From positions 372,001 through 436,000 of the forward strand of contig JAJSPD010000028.1 of the NCBI GenBank assembly GCA_021307315.1: DNA of 64,000 nt, written 5' to 3'. The translations under genes and the position numbers were made by a program. This stretch comes from Bisporella sp. PMI_857 (Eukaryota; Ascomycota; Leotiomycetes; Helotiales; Helotiaceae). Under the pieces are notes generated by a model that saw only the letters and a program-made list of their open reading frames with translations, was not told the DNA's origin and ran no database searches. Shown here piece after piece: positions 48,729 through 60,320 of this stretch (positions are counted from its first letter, which is position 1; each line of letters begins with the position of its first letter).

Positions 48729-50888
48729 TGCTGCTGATGTATTGTGTTGGTGGGTGGTTGAGTGAAGGTATTTAGTTTAGAGTTCAGTCGGGTTGAGGTA
48801 CAACAGTGGAACTTGAAGATTAAAGGGAAAGGAGATGAGTACTATGAAAGAACAATATGATGGAGGGGGAGGAACATGTCTTATAGAAAATTCTTGTGCG
48901 GAGATACAAATTCGAATACTGCATATTCGGGACCAAAGAGCTGCACATCCTATTCACCTGAATCACTTTGATCTCGATTTACGTCAAGGTCAAACTATAC
49001 CGAACTCCGTGCTCTTACTTTTTTTTTTCTTTCTTCCAGTTATTGCATTCAGTCGAGCTTGGCCTCATGTGTGGCTGCGGACGTTGGCAAATCGGAAGCA
49101 TGCTAGGTACGCCAGCTCTTAGTTAGTCTGCAAAAAAGTGTTTTTACGGCTTTTAACCCCTCACTCGCCTCTCCCGCTCACCTGATACCGCGATACTTTC
49201 GCATTTTGGATCGCGCGACGCCTTTGGATTAGCAAAAGGCAAGTGATCGAGATTTATGAGCTGATCAATGAATATATTGGGGTGATTAGTGATCGTATAC
49301 CGTTTCGTGGATGTGTTGCCTGATTGTGCTGTACATACATCTTGTATTCCTCTCCTCCTGCCTGGCCTTTCCAAGCCTTATCCCGCCTTTGGGCTTCTTT
49401 GTGTAACCTTGCTTAATTTCCATGGCCGGTCTTGGATATCCAGGCACTCGAGACTATGCCAAAACAGTAATGGTCTAAAACCTCACCTGTATTCGTGTCA
49501 CGGTTGCCAATTATGAGTCATCCCCAGTTCACTGCCGCGTGTACTAAGGCGGAGTCTTCTTTTGTCCTTCAGGACTGTTAGAGTAGAACTCGGAATCGGC
49601 TTCAGTTCAATAAATAATTATTTGCCCCATATGTATAGATAAGCTAGTACTATTGTGGCTAGACAGCATTATTAGCTCACTTTGCATAACTCTGGGGTGC
49701 CGCACTATAAACTCCTCCATAGGATTGAAAAACATTGGCGAACACCAGGGCTGTCAGAAATTGGCTTACGTAATAGCGCTGAAGTGGCTGGAATATAAAC
49801 TTCCGAGATTAGCAAGTAGAGAAAAGTGACAAGTAGATTTTGGAGGCTATAAGGCTTCAGCAGAGTGGTTTATCCATTAAGTCATTTTCCAAGACAACAA
49901 AGAGAGTAAAAAAGAATATCAAATTCTGACCCTTTGGGTGGTCGTACGTTCTTGAGCCATGTCGCGTTATTTGACACCTGGGGTCGCCAATCACTGTAAA
50001 TTGAGAAAACCAACAGGAGTGTGTTGGAGTCTATATTACGAAAGAAATAGGCTTAGCATGCTGATACACGAACCATACTTATTAAGGTCATATACCTTAC
50101 ACCTAGAAACCGGCCTTTCTGAGAAATAAACTTATTTGAGCATTTAATATATACTTCTTAGAGGCTTTTGGTTTTTCACAACAATATAGCCTAATTAGCT
50201 TTTATTGTCTGCTGTTTAATTGACTCAAAGGCGTAATTAATATGAACTCCTTGGGGTCCAAAGCCAATTTTGAATAAATTAGTTGTTCTTTTGTTCGGTA
50301 GTTGTTATTAGCTATATGCGCTCTTTATTCTAAAATTACTTACTCCTTATCCTTGTTATTAGTCGATAACTCACTATGTCTGCAACTTATAGCTTCCGGT
50401 CAATATGTTATAGCCTACACTGTAAGATAGTACCATACTTGCTAAATATAATTATCACACAAGCTATCACCATTGGTCACCACTTTCCTCTCTTCCTTCC
50501 CAGAAGAATTTATACCCCAGTTGCCCTAACCCAATATCTCTACCCGCATTGACGGCGCTTTTTGCGATCCCGTATATTAAATCCCTTTTCCTGGAACAAC
50601 TGCTGCAGGATGCCAGTTTGGTACCCTCACGGAACCGAGGTAGAAATGGATTTTGAACATTGTAATATAAAAAGCGGGTGTGGTGAGACGTGATAACCAA
50701 ACAGCCAAAGCAAGATTCTGTGTATACATTTTTTGAATATCGCCTGAGAATACTCATTGTAAAGACAGAGTCGGAGGAAAATGCTATGCCATCAGTCAGC
50801 AGAAGCCCAGACGGCTGTGATACGCGATTCTTGTGACAGGTATCTATAATGGAAGTCAATACTCGTCCAATCATTAAGGAGAGCACCG
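48729..50888. other. AT-rich intergenic, no supported gene
   Basis: 2.2 kb, strongly AT-rich from about 49600 to 50450. A minus-strand frame of 139 codons (50467-50886) begins three bases after the stop of the HET gene; it has no recognisable content and may be chance or a remnant of a longer gene end. Confidence 0.5.
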
Positions 50889-53224
50889 CTAGAATATAGT
50901 TAAGTCTACAATCTCCATATCATCAAACAGACCAATCTTGAAAACCACCATAGAGCCAACTCGGATGAACCCTCCCTTGAACGTAGAGCATGGCAATGCC
51001 GGTTTCAGTACAAGGCAAAACAAATCCTCAGGCTGTTCCTCAGTAGCAGGTCTTCGCACAAGCGGCACAGCGAGCAGTTTATCATTGTCCGGCATATCTC
51101 TTAGATCATCCAGTGTGGGGAAGCCAACGATGTTCTCATGGTCATCTACGCCCCAGTCTTGTTGATTGTTAATACTCATCAAGCCCTGGTATGGGGTGCT
51201 GCAAATCCTAGCTCGGTGCCTATACGTGAACGAACAGATCTTGCCTCGTAACTTCAATTCACCACCTGCGAAGCCCGATGGAGACAACTTGTTCCCAGTG
51301 GCCTCAACTTTGGCACTTACAATCTGTACGCACGGCCTCTGTTCGTCCCATCTCCGGAACGCTTCCGCGTAGCTCACCGGTCCACGTACAGATAGCCAGC
51401 TCCACGATGGCGCGACATATCGCACAGGGGCCCTGATGCGGGTGCAGGCATCGTGGGCTGTCGTCCAGAGAAGACCGCGAAGTATATCTGTTGACCACAG
51501 CCCTGCGAGATACTCAATGCCAGTGCTTCTCCACATGCCGTAAAATAGAGCCTTATCAAGGTGGGCCGTCATGGCGCCGAGGGCAACCACGCGGTCACTA
51601 TCAAACGTAATTTCGCGCCTGGAGTAATCCTCCACGACAGAACGGTACCAGAACTCGTACAGAGCGCGCTCTTTCTTACCCTCAGCATCGAATAGGCGCA
51701 AAAAGTGACCATCTTCGTGGACAGCATCGTCAAATTGGTCCCAGAAGTCGTTACGGCCGAAGGAGCTACCGAACAAATTTGCAGCGTTGGCGCGCACCGT
51801 CTGGCATGTCCAGTGCAGGCCTGCGCCGGTAAACTCGAGTTGCCGTCGAGATAATGTCTCCTCCTGCAGGACCCATGCGCGGGTACGTAATGGCCCCTTG
51901 ACGATGGTTCCGTGACGGAGCCCGAGATAGACCGGTCTTGAGAGGTGGTTGCTACTGGACGGGGATGGTGGAAAACGGAGATTTGTAAGACACAGCGTTC
52001 TTGGAATCCCTTCCAAGCCAGGTCTCGATTCTGGGTAGAAAAGCCCGCCGTTACCATCTGACGATCCCACAGCGGAAATGCAGAAGGCTGCCTCCTTGTA
52101 TACCGCACCCATACTGTTCGCCTCCTTCAGCCAATCTTCCAGAGAGTCCTGAATGATGCAGAGTGCATCAACCCAGAGGTATCTTATCCCAATGCCACGG
52201 CAGACAGTAACAGCATCCCGGAATGTCTTAGGCAGTGATGACATAGGAATTCCCATCAGCCTTTCCGACAAGGTCCCTATTGTCGTCGTCATCAGCGGTT
52301 CCTTACCCCAGCAATGGCTGAGCGTTGCGTAGCACTCATTCCGTTTGTTGCTCCATGTGTTCTCCGTCAACACCAGGCGAGGCTCCCCGGAACCATCAGG
52401 CGGACCAACATCGATAATGCGAGTCGGCCATGCCGGGATATGATGTGGTAGACGACAGGAACTGTGACTTTCACGACATCTTCTAATCCACCATTTGGCG
52501 AGCTTGATAGCCCTCTGCATGGTTTCGTATTCCTCTTCCACTAAGGTTGCTTCCGAGGTTGAGACATCGATGCAGTCCGAGATTTCATCTAGGAGCATTG
52601 TCAGCCATTGAAACAGCGATCAGCACCATGATTTAATTTGCCTGGAATATCAAATAGCCATAGTGCTTGTTCATGGATGACATTATCGCGCATTACATAA
52701 ATGAACTGATCATGCTCCGGTGTCCAGGTTCCTTCCTTTGAAAGGGAATTTGTCGCAAGCCATATTTGTTGTGTCCGAGTTGAATCTGCGAGGAAAGCGT
52801 CAATTTTCTTAGAAATAACAGCACTGCTAATCTCATGGGATCTGTCCTTCTCACCATTCGCTGCTGGCGCTGACTCGTCAGCTTTGTGGTTTAAGCTCTT
52901 GGAGGAGTCTACGATAGATAGGATCATCGAACACAAATCGCATTTTCTATCATTGACACCCCGCTTGAACATCGATAGATCTCTGTGATGAAAGTAGTAA
53001 CCATATTGAGGTAGTTCCCGGACTCGAGAAAGACGTCTTGAGATGAAGTCCTGCTGCTCCAAGGGGAGATGGGAAAGCGGCTTGAAGTGCAGGGAATCAC
53101 AAACTCGGCACAAGTTCAACACCTGGGGAACGAGCGAACCGAACGTGCGAGTTATGAGCTTAAAAGGGCGGTGGAAAGGCGAGGTTCTGATTGATGGTAG
53201 CCCGAGTGAGGACAGAAGATTCAT
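50889..53224 (-). CDS. HET-domain (heterokaryon incompatibility) protein
   Basis: Exons 53224-52627 and 52588-50889 give 765 aa if a 38-bp intron (GTGCTG..CCTAG, CTGAC branch) is removed; that choice restores phase. The N-terminus has a Cys pair (NLCRVCDSLH) and KCDLCSMI typical of the family. The HET domain starts near 286: YATLSHCWG, then RYLWVDALCIIQDSLEDW, then RTRAWVLQEETLSRR. Late motifs include YVAPSWSWLSV. The intron is at the lower size limit; the alternative is a frameshifted pseudogene, but the rest of the frame is clean. Partner and allele are unknown. AT-rich, gene-poor DNA lies on both sides. Confidence 0.85.
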
Positions 53225-54289
53225 GGTTTATATAAATCTGTTGTTTATAAGGTATTCAGTCCACTGCGGAGAGGCGGGGGGCCAGAAAGCTAGAGGTGAA
53301 ATTCTGGTGGATTCAGCATGGCGTTTTGTGGCGTTGGGTCAATTCTGGATTCTGGCTGCTATTTGCGCTACTTCTGTGAGTGTCTAGGCGCTACTTCCGT
53401 TGTCCGCGCTCAATTTCAGTTCGGCACTAATGTCAGTCTATTCCTCTTACCGCTGCTAATATATAAGTTAGATATAGTAAACCTAGAGTAAATAGTCGTA
53501 AAATATAAAAATAGTAACATTAGTATCTGAAAACAAGCAAGTATATAAAGCAACAACGTGGTAATCGCTCTAAGCCCTAATTTGCCAGGAATCAGCTTAC
53601 ATAATGTAAAGCCAAGACATCTTTGATCTAAGATTACAACCGCCTACGGCCATCTCTTTATTACGCTTGCTACAAGCCATATAAGAGGGATAGATATCAC
53701 AGAGTAGATCTGGAACTAATTGATCTCTATAAATATAACCTATTGTTGTGAATTTTCCACAGATTCTCATATTAGATCCTTTAGCCAATAGTGCTTATTT
53801 CTCACATAATTTGTCAGAAATATGAAATTGATAGAGGTATCACGTCGATAGAATACGGGTTGTAGTTGCTTGTATTGTATGATCTGTATCTACGTTGTAG
53901 ACATGTACGAGATTTTCGAGTTCCTTTGCGTATTATGTAAGCCAATTTCTGACATCAGTTAATTGCTCTCTGGCGTCTTGTCACATGGAGGCAGCAATGG
54001 AGGATTCCAGAATGTTTTCTTGCTACTAAAAGCCCCTGGCTGTCCGGAAGTACCTTGGCTCATGGCTAATATCGGAATATACCAGCGCGAAAAGCATCCA
54101 TGTCGTGATTGTAGTGAGGATGGTCTAGAAAAGGTATCAAAGAAGAGGAGTTGCTTGCGTCAATAGTGAGTGTTTGGAATCAGTGGCCACTACTGTTTGG
54201 ATTTATTGACTTTCCTGCGCCCTTATAATCTACCTGCTTTCTTTAGCGGCTTTTGAACAATTTCAATAACCGATTTCTACAAAAATAAA
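53225..54289. other. AT-rich intergenic
   Basis: 1.1 kb. The first 200 bp hold the HET gene promoter. From 53450 the sequence is TA-rich and may be old mutated transposon DNA; a 63-codon minus frame (53597-53788) has no certain match. Confidence 0.45.
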
Positions 54290-54750
54290 CACTGCAAGGA
54301 CAATATAGTAGGAAAAGAAGACCCTCCCGAGGGAGGACGAAGAATTGCCAAGCAGATGGATACGGTATTACGAGGCAGTCATAAAAGCGCCATATACGAT
54401 GCCTTCAAACGGAGAGAAGCGACGGTGTTAGAGCGGCTACGTACAGGTATGATACGGCTCAGCGGATGCGTCCAACTGAGTAGGGTAGCCAAATTGGGCC
54501 TATGCGCCCACAGGCAAGCAAGGGAAACTGTCGAGCAATTTCCCGATGGATGGGATGAGACGCCACCGAACATAAATGCTGGCACAAATAGACACAATAA
54601 GAGGCATAAGAAATGGCAGCCTCGCCATCTACCAGTACGGAAAGTTTTATCCAACCCAGAGACATGGGCAACAAATATAGACGCGGTTCTAGCAACGATT
54701 TAAGTTTGCTATATCGGACATCTAGACATGGAGAGACGGATATCCAACAC
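54290..54750 (+). mobile_element. decayed non-LTR retrotransposon fragment
   Basis: The reading frame from 54290 (ATG at 54356, stop at 54703) resembles the C-terminal end of the reverse transcriptase/RNase H polyprotein of fungal LINEs. The signs are RIAKQMD, then YDAFKRREATVLERLRTGM, RETVEQF and a tail SNPETWATNIDAVLATI. After the stop a shifted frame continues with the matching end (GHLDMERRIS), and the Cys-rich segment is disturbed. The copy has at least one stop and frameshift. No other part of the element is present, and no poly-A tail or target duplication was identified. Confidence 0.65.
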
Positions 54751-55316
54751 CGTAAATGTTAATCCCATTTCCTTGTCACCTTGGCTAACCCTCAGCACCT
54801 TCGTGTACCCAGCAAGTCTCGCTTTAGGCGTTGGCAATAGGATATTGCAAACTTAGAGGAGCTAACTTCATGCTCACTTGCTACTCACTACACACAATAC
54901 CTTTCCCATTAAGGGGATTACTGGAATCGTCAAACATTTGAAGCGGCTCTGTGGGGTTCACGAGGCAATGTGAGAGGAAGGGTATGGTAGGAATTTATTA
55001 GGTGGGCTGTCCTAGATACAAAAATCTAAAACTAGAGAGAACAGGAGAAGAAAAGGGCAAGGACGATGTTGATAAAATTTATTCCGGCCAGCCAAGTCAT
55101 GGGAGCAATAGCCTATATGTATAATACACGTTCTCTGGTGTTTCCACGACCCCAGTGTCTGAGTTCGTCACAGCTACCAATCTAAGGAGTTGTAGGGTAC
55201 AGCATGAGAGTATTAAAAATACACAATTAAAAAGAGCCCCCCGACTAAGCCAGATATGGTGCAGTGTCAAGCCCTAATGTGACCACTGGTTCCACATATT
55301 CCACCAAATATGACAC
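54751..55316. other. AT-rich intergenic, no supported gene
   Basis: 565 bp between the retroelement remnant and the 3' end of the MRJP-like gene. Nothing seen. Confidence 0.5.
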
Positions 55317-56399
55317 CTAGGCGTGGTCGATGGGTGATGGGCCAGCGTCTATAGGATAGGTGAAGATGTAGTTAGGACTCGCTGCCATCAGACCGTTGGC
55401 ACCGGGGCGCATCTGGGAAGCGGGTAACCAGAGTTTCTTGTCGGGCGTAACCCACATGAGGTCGGTCCATACCAAGGCATCGTCCTGGACTAGGATGGTT
55501 GCCCGACCCTCAGCGGTGACCTTCCAGATAGCTAGTAGGTTGGTATCGCTGATGTAGATGTTACCATCAGCATCAATAGTGCTACCTCCTGTGCTGGGTG
55601 TCATGGCGAAGGGCTCAACATAGTCGCTGAGGGATGCGGCTAGCGTGGCGTTGGTCAGGGAGGCGTCGACGTAGGCTGTCTCAATACGAAACAGGCCGCC
55701 GTTGCATGGCTGATAGTACAAGTAGACACCGTCTGGCGACACCTCCATCTGGTCCAGGCCGACTGAGAGCGTGCTGCCGCTGGCTCCGTAGCCAGGTACC
55801 AGAGTGCCATTGTACGCCATCGGGAACCAGGCTATGGCCGAGGCGTCATCAACGAGCACGCGCACCCCGTCGCCTGTCGTTAAGTCTAGCACAAGCAATG
55901 CACCAGCTGTGTCGCTAAGGTAAGCGATATTACCAGCCGCGTTGAATCGCACATCGTCAATACCGCTGGAGGCAGCCTTGATATCGTCGAGGTAGTAGAT
56001 TTTGTCGACAGCGTTGGTTGTTAGGTTGACACCCACCAGCTTAGTCGAGCCGTTGATGCCCTGCGAGCCTCCATCGACTACCCAGTAGCGCCCATCCGGC
56101 CCGATCCGCGCGCCGTCAATACTGACGAATGTTGTCAGTGGGTCCGAGCTCGAGTTGCTGGAGTTGTATGAGTTCCATCTCGCGTCCGGGTACAACACCG
56201 TTGTATTGTCGCTGAGGAGCTCCACAGCCTGCGGGGGGTCACTCGTGGAGTAGCGCTGTGATAGGAACTTGCGGCCGTCGGCGGAGATGGCGATACCTTG
56301 AGTTGCTCGTTCCAAGGAGTAGGCTACTTCCAAGCCTGGGGCAAACGCTGCCACCAGAGGGGCTGAGGCCAAGAGGATAGTGGGAAAAGCAGCCAACAT
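55317..56399 (-). CDS. secreted Yellow/MRJP-like protein
   Basis: A single exon of 360 aa with a signal peptide (about 1-18, FPTILLASAPLVAAF). The beta-propeller repeats of the Yellow/major royal jelly family are visible: DGRYWVVDGGSQG, GIDDVRFNAAGNIAYLSDTA, GALLVLDLTTG, LDQMEVSPDGVYLYYQPCNG with FRIET, DADGNIYISDTN and TPDKKLWLPASQM. Several N-glycosylation sites (NGS, NTT, NSS) suit an extracellular protein. In fungi these proteins are uncharacterised; ligand binding or lactonase-like activity is inference. The gene is intronless and clearly richer in GC than the AT-rich DNA on both sides, which could reflect transfer or relocation. Confidence 0.85.
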   Translation of the reverse strand: MLAAFPTILLASAPLVAAFAPGLEVAYSLERATQGIAISADGRKFLSQRYSTSDPPQAVELLSDNTTVLYPDARWNSYNSSNSSSDPLTTFVSIDGARIGPDGRYWVVDGGSQGINGSTKLVGVNLTTNAVDKIYYLDDIKAASSGIDDVRFNAAGNIAYLSDTAGALLVLDLTTGDGVRVLVDDASAIAWFPMAYNGTLVPGYGASGSTLSVGLDQMEVSPDGVYLYYQPCNGGLFRIETAYVDASLTNATLAASLSDYVEPFAMTPSTGGSTIDADGNIYISDTNLLAIWKVTAEGRATILVQDDALVWTDLMWVTPDKKLWLPASQMRPGANGLMAASPNYIFTYPIDAGPSPIDHA

Positions 56400-58241
56400 T
56401 ATTAGTTCGTCTGTTCTTTGTCCAGAAGATAGTGACTCAGATGTGTCGTATGCGTCTTGGCTAAGTTTGTTTGACGGGTCATGGTGTTATATATGCAAAT
56501 GATGCTCATGGCTGCTAACTCTCAGCAAACTCCAAATTGTAGTTACACCCACGTCACCACAGTAGTTTATCGGCCCAAATTCGGTCACTCCGCATACGGA
56601 TGACGAGTCAAGATCCATAGATCAAATGCGGTAAACGCATTTACTTGCCTGTGGTTTGCATAATTAATTGTTCACTTTGAGGCGAGATTCATAAACTTTG
56701 CTGACTAAAGTAATCCAAGAACTAGGGGCATGTCTCCACCATCTACGCGTCAAAATTCACTCCTTCAACCAATACCCAAACAGGATAGACCAGCAGAGTT
56801 GCATTTCCTACCTGTATATAATGTAGCTATGAACCCTTCGGCAGTTTGAGGCTCTGTTCAAAAAACTAAAAAGCAACAAATACAGCCTATTTAGTTTACG
56901 CTTAGTCTTGAAAAATAGAGCTGTAAACGCGTTGATTTAGTTACTGCTTTGACGAAGTACAATACTTTCGACCTCTTGATGTCACCTTTGACAAGTCGGG
57001 CTTGTTACTCAACCCGCGGTACTTAAATTGAATTACAATAAAAACGTTGCATTTGTACAAACAGCATTTTTGTGATAACCCAACAGGGTAACTAACGATT
57101 TACTTGTAATAACGTATTTGGTCCTAAAAATATTTTTGTATAAACAGGGGTGCCCAACAATTGGTCCGTGGCATATAATCACGTGATGCATGACAGCTCG
57201 TCCTGGTGGAGAGCCAGTACAGATGGGGAGCTAGCACAAGTGGGGAGCTAGTATACAAGTGGGGAGCTAGTATATGAGTGGAGAGCTAACAGAGGCTATG
57301 GGCCGGCACATGTCGTCATCGCTACTGTATTAGAATAATGCACCCTTAGATTCAGTGTGTTGATGGCTCGTTCCTCAACGACTTCAGGTTGGTTATGTGG
57401 TCCTACGTGATTGCCAATCACGGCAATAAGGTCAAGGTTTGAAGTTTGGACATTAAAGGGGTTCACATCGTATTTTCTGCATGAACTCCTGAAAGTTAAC
57501 TTGGAAGAACCAACCAACATCCTTGTATAACATAGGCCCTTTATTTATACCTACCTATGTCAACCAAATCACGAAACAGCATAATACTACATTATTGGTA
57601 ATGCATTATTCATATGTTCAATGATTTCTATTTCTTCAGTATTGAGTATCCTTTAAATAAATGAAACCAAGGCTCAGCAATCGCGTTGCAATTGCCACTA
57701 ACCTTGCCCCGCTTCAGCCTAGCTTTATTTGCCTCACCCATTAAAGTCTTAGTAGAGCTTTGTGATCTAAATCTAGATGTAGGTAGCAATTAGTAAAGGC
57801 TTAAGCTACCAGCGATTAAATTAATGTTTACTCAAAGGGATAGGTTTTCGTTCAGGAGAAAGGACCAGCCTGAGATCAACAAATTATTATCGGCTAAATT
57901 TGCTCATTAATAGAGGAAAAAGTGTAGCCGCCTCCACGCCACATTATGGCTGAAATAACATGAATGCTTCAGGAAAAAAAGACACAAGTCTTCTACCGTA
58001 CATCTTGACCTCGCAGGCTAGATTCCCGATAATTCTTCATATTCCTATACAGGCTCTTCCTTTCTCTCTCGAAGTGGAGTTTCCACATCATCCTTATGGC
58101 CGCAAACCTGGTATGGTGTATGTGGTTGAAACGTTAGCTTGGCTTGTGGATCCGGAATTGGTACGGTGGGGCTCAGCTAAGTTAAACCCACAATCCATAT
58201 ATGTACCACCCCACATAGTGCTCTACAACAAGTGGCCGTCC
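56400..58241. other. AT-rich intergenic with minisatellite
   Basis: 1.8 kb of AT-rich DNA. It contains the tandem repeat at 57207-57295 (separate entry). An open frame at 57960-58283 ends inside the second MITE and has no domain. Confidence 0.5.
57207..57295. repeat. minisatellite, five units of 17-19 bp
   Basis: Five tandem, partly diverged units built on TGGGGAGCTAGTATACAAG; the outer copies are the most diverged (TGGAGAGCC.., TGGAGAGCTAAC..). No gene overlaps it. Confidence 0.75.
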
Positions 58242-58243
58242 TA

Positions 58244-58395
58244 CAGTAGGGTGCAAAAAGTGTCGAACCCCCCCCCTTGCTAGCGCGGTTGCTTCAGGGG
58301 AGTAAAAATGCGTACATTAAAAACTGCAGCCCTGAAACTGCGTATATATGGTCACGCTAGCAGGGGGGGGGGTCGACACTTTTTGCACCCTACTG
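58244..58395. mobile_element. Tc1/mariner-type MITE, copy 2
   Basis: 152 bp with TA on both sides (58242-58243 and 58396-58397), identical to the copy at 44-194 except for one extra G in the right G-run. It is in the same orientation and lies 48 bp before the first ATG of the HET pseudogene. Confidence 0.92.
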
Positions 58396-58443
58396 TAGCG
58401 TAAGTTATCAATCCCCTACTTGTTACTATGTGGAGTACTAGCA

Positions 58444-60320
58444 ATGTCGAACATGGAGACTAGGCAGTTAACCCAGAAATATTGCGCGAAATATATCAAA
58501 CTTACTATATCCTTAAACCCTCCTTCTTGGAAGCATAGCGCCGGTTCAGTCGATGAGGTACGAAATTCATCGAAGCAAGGTTGTGCATTCTGTACCTTTC
58601 TTTGCGTGGCGCTTGATCCGGACCTCTAAGCCGAGCCGCAATCATGCACAGCTTCAGTGATTGTCGAAAAGCCGTGGAATTAGAATGTCCTGAAGCTACA
58701 CCGTCAACCACGCAATGTCATTGGCGGGGTAGGTGAGGTTAACTTGATAATTTCCAGAGAACCAGGTACAAACTGTAGCCTGTGTAATTAATAAGTAGGG
58801 GACTCTGACAAATTTCTCCCGAGTTATCGTTATTAAATAATGAAATACGCCTAGAAGCAAATGCTGAAGAGTCTTTCAACCTGGCAACAAGTTGGCTGAA
58901 CGATTGTCTCCAAAATCACAAAGAATGCAGAAATCCAAACGACACGATTCTACCAACTCGTGTCGTTGAAGTCGGTGAGGAGGAATCTGACATTGTAAAA
59001 ATCTCCATACTGTCACCTGGCATGGTTGGTGTATATTCGGCCGTATCATACCGCTGGGATAATGGAATCATTGAAATCTACTCCGGAAGAACTTCCGAAT
59101 TTGATATAGGGATTCTTTCTATCACCACTGCCAAAGACTTTAAGAGACGCGGTTGAAGTCACACGCAAACTCGGTCTCCGATATCTCCGGATTGATGCGC
59201 TCTGTATTCTGCGAAGCCGCACATCTGAGGCTCGTGAGGATTAAGTTCGCGAGTTAACCTTGGTAGGGAGAGTATTCGTCAATGCACAAGTGATAATCAG
59301 CGCATCGGCTTCTAACTCTAGTCAGAGCGGTTTATATTATCCTAGAGATATCACAATGCCTGCCATCATCCGGTCTTGTTTTTTTTTTCGTCGGAAAACG
59401 AAATATTTTGTGAATCTCGGCATTAGTGGCTATCCTAGAGCGCATATCGACGAGCCAGTTCATAGAAGAGCATGGGTTCTCCAAGAGCGGCTGCTCTCGC
59501 GAAGGATGCTGCCATATTGCCTGCAAGATATAATGTGGCATTGCAATAACGTAATAAGATGGAAAGAAATCCACCTGGAAATATTCACAGAATTCACAAG
59601 GAAAGATTGCAGAGTTCAAGTCGTCTATAGGAACGAATTATTTCTGAATACGGCTCCCGCTCTCTCACTGAGTCGCAAGACAAGCTTCCCGGTTTGCCCG
59701 CCATTGCAAGAGAGTATCATCAGTCAACCGGTGACAAATACCTTGCATGGTTTTAGCGAAGTGAGTGACCCTGCTACTCTACTTTGGCAGTGGAGCGATA
59801 TAGGCGAGATGTATTTGCCGGCAATTGAAGCTCGGATACGGCGGGAATACTGCGCACCGTCGTGCTCATGGGCATCCATTGACTATAATATCTAGGCTTC
59901 AAGATACAGCAACTTTGCGGTCAACATTCTCGAGTGTTCAGTGGAGCTCTCTACAGTACAGCGTTTGACATAGTCTCAAGAGGCAAATTGGTAATTGAGA
60001 CCTCGTCTGTCGAAGGAACAGTAGCTTGGGAATCAAAAATTCCGAGTTGATACAAACTTTCGCGCAACGGAGTTCCTTCAGTCCCTTTGGCATCGATCTG
60101 GTCGGACGAGGACGAAGATGTCCAGCGGGATGTTAATGATATGGATGCACCTATTTAAGCGGATTTAATTGCAAAGGATCCCTTCTAGTATGGACTAGCC
60201 CTACGGCGTTCAAGGAGTAACCACGAAAACTACATTCGTGTTGCGATGCTTTGTGCTTCTACACAAGAGACAATTCTGATGTTTGATAGAGCAGAGAAGA
60301 AAACATTCACTGTCATATAA
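58444..60320 (+). pseudogene. HET-domain pseudogene
   Basis: A broken HET gene. The N-terminus reads MSNMETRQ with EVRNSSKQGCAFCTFLC; then a linker (SFNLATSWLNDC), a degraded core YSAVSYRWDNG, and LPKTLRDAVEVTRKLGLRYL plus RIDALCIL in a shifted frame. A stop follows after SEARED, then VFVNAQVIISASASNSSQSG, RRAWVLQERLLSRRM and APSCSWASIDYN with another stop. The tail (YGLALRRSRSNHEN, TILMFDRAEK) ends at 60320. At least two frame changes and several stops interrupt it, so no full product is possible. The family Ser-His-Cys-Trp motif has changed to Ser-Tyr-Arg-Trp. Confidence 0.82.

Noticed and set aside
50467..50886. 139-codon minus frame just after the HET gene
   Set aside because: No family match; the HET protein already has a normal C-terminus.
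54356..54703. Stand-alone gene of 115 codons
   Set aside because: The sequence matches the end of a LINE polyprotein and continues in another frame after the stop.
57960..58283. 107-codon plus frame
   Set aside because: Its last residues are encoded by the MITE and no domain is visible.
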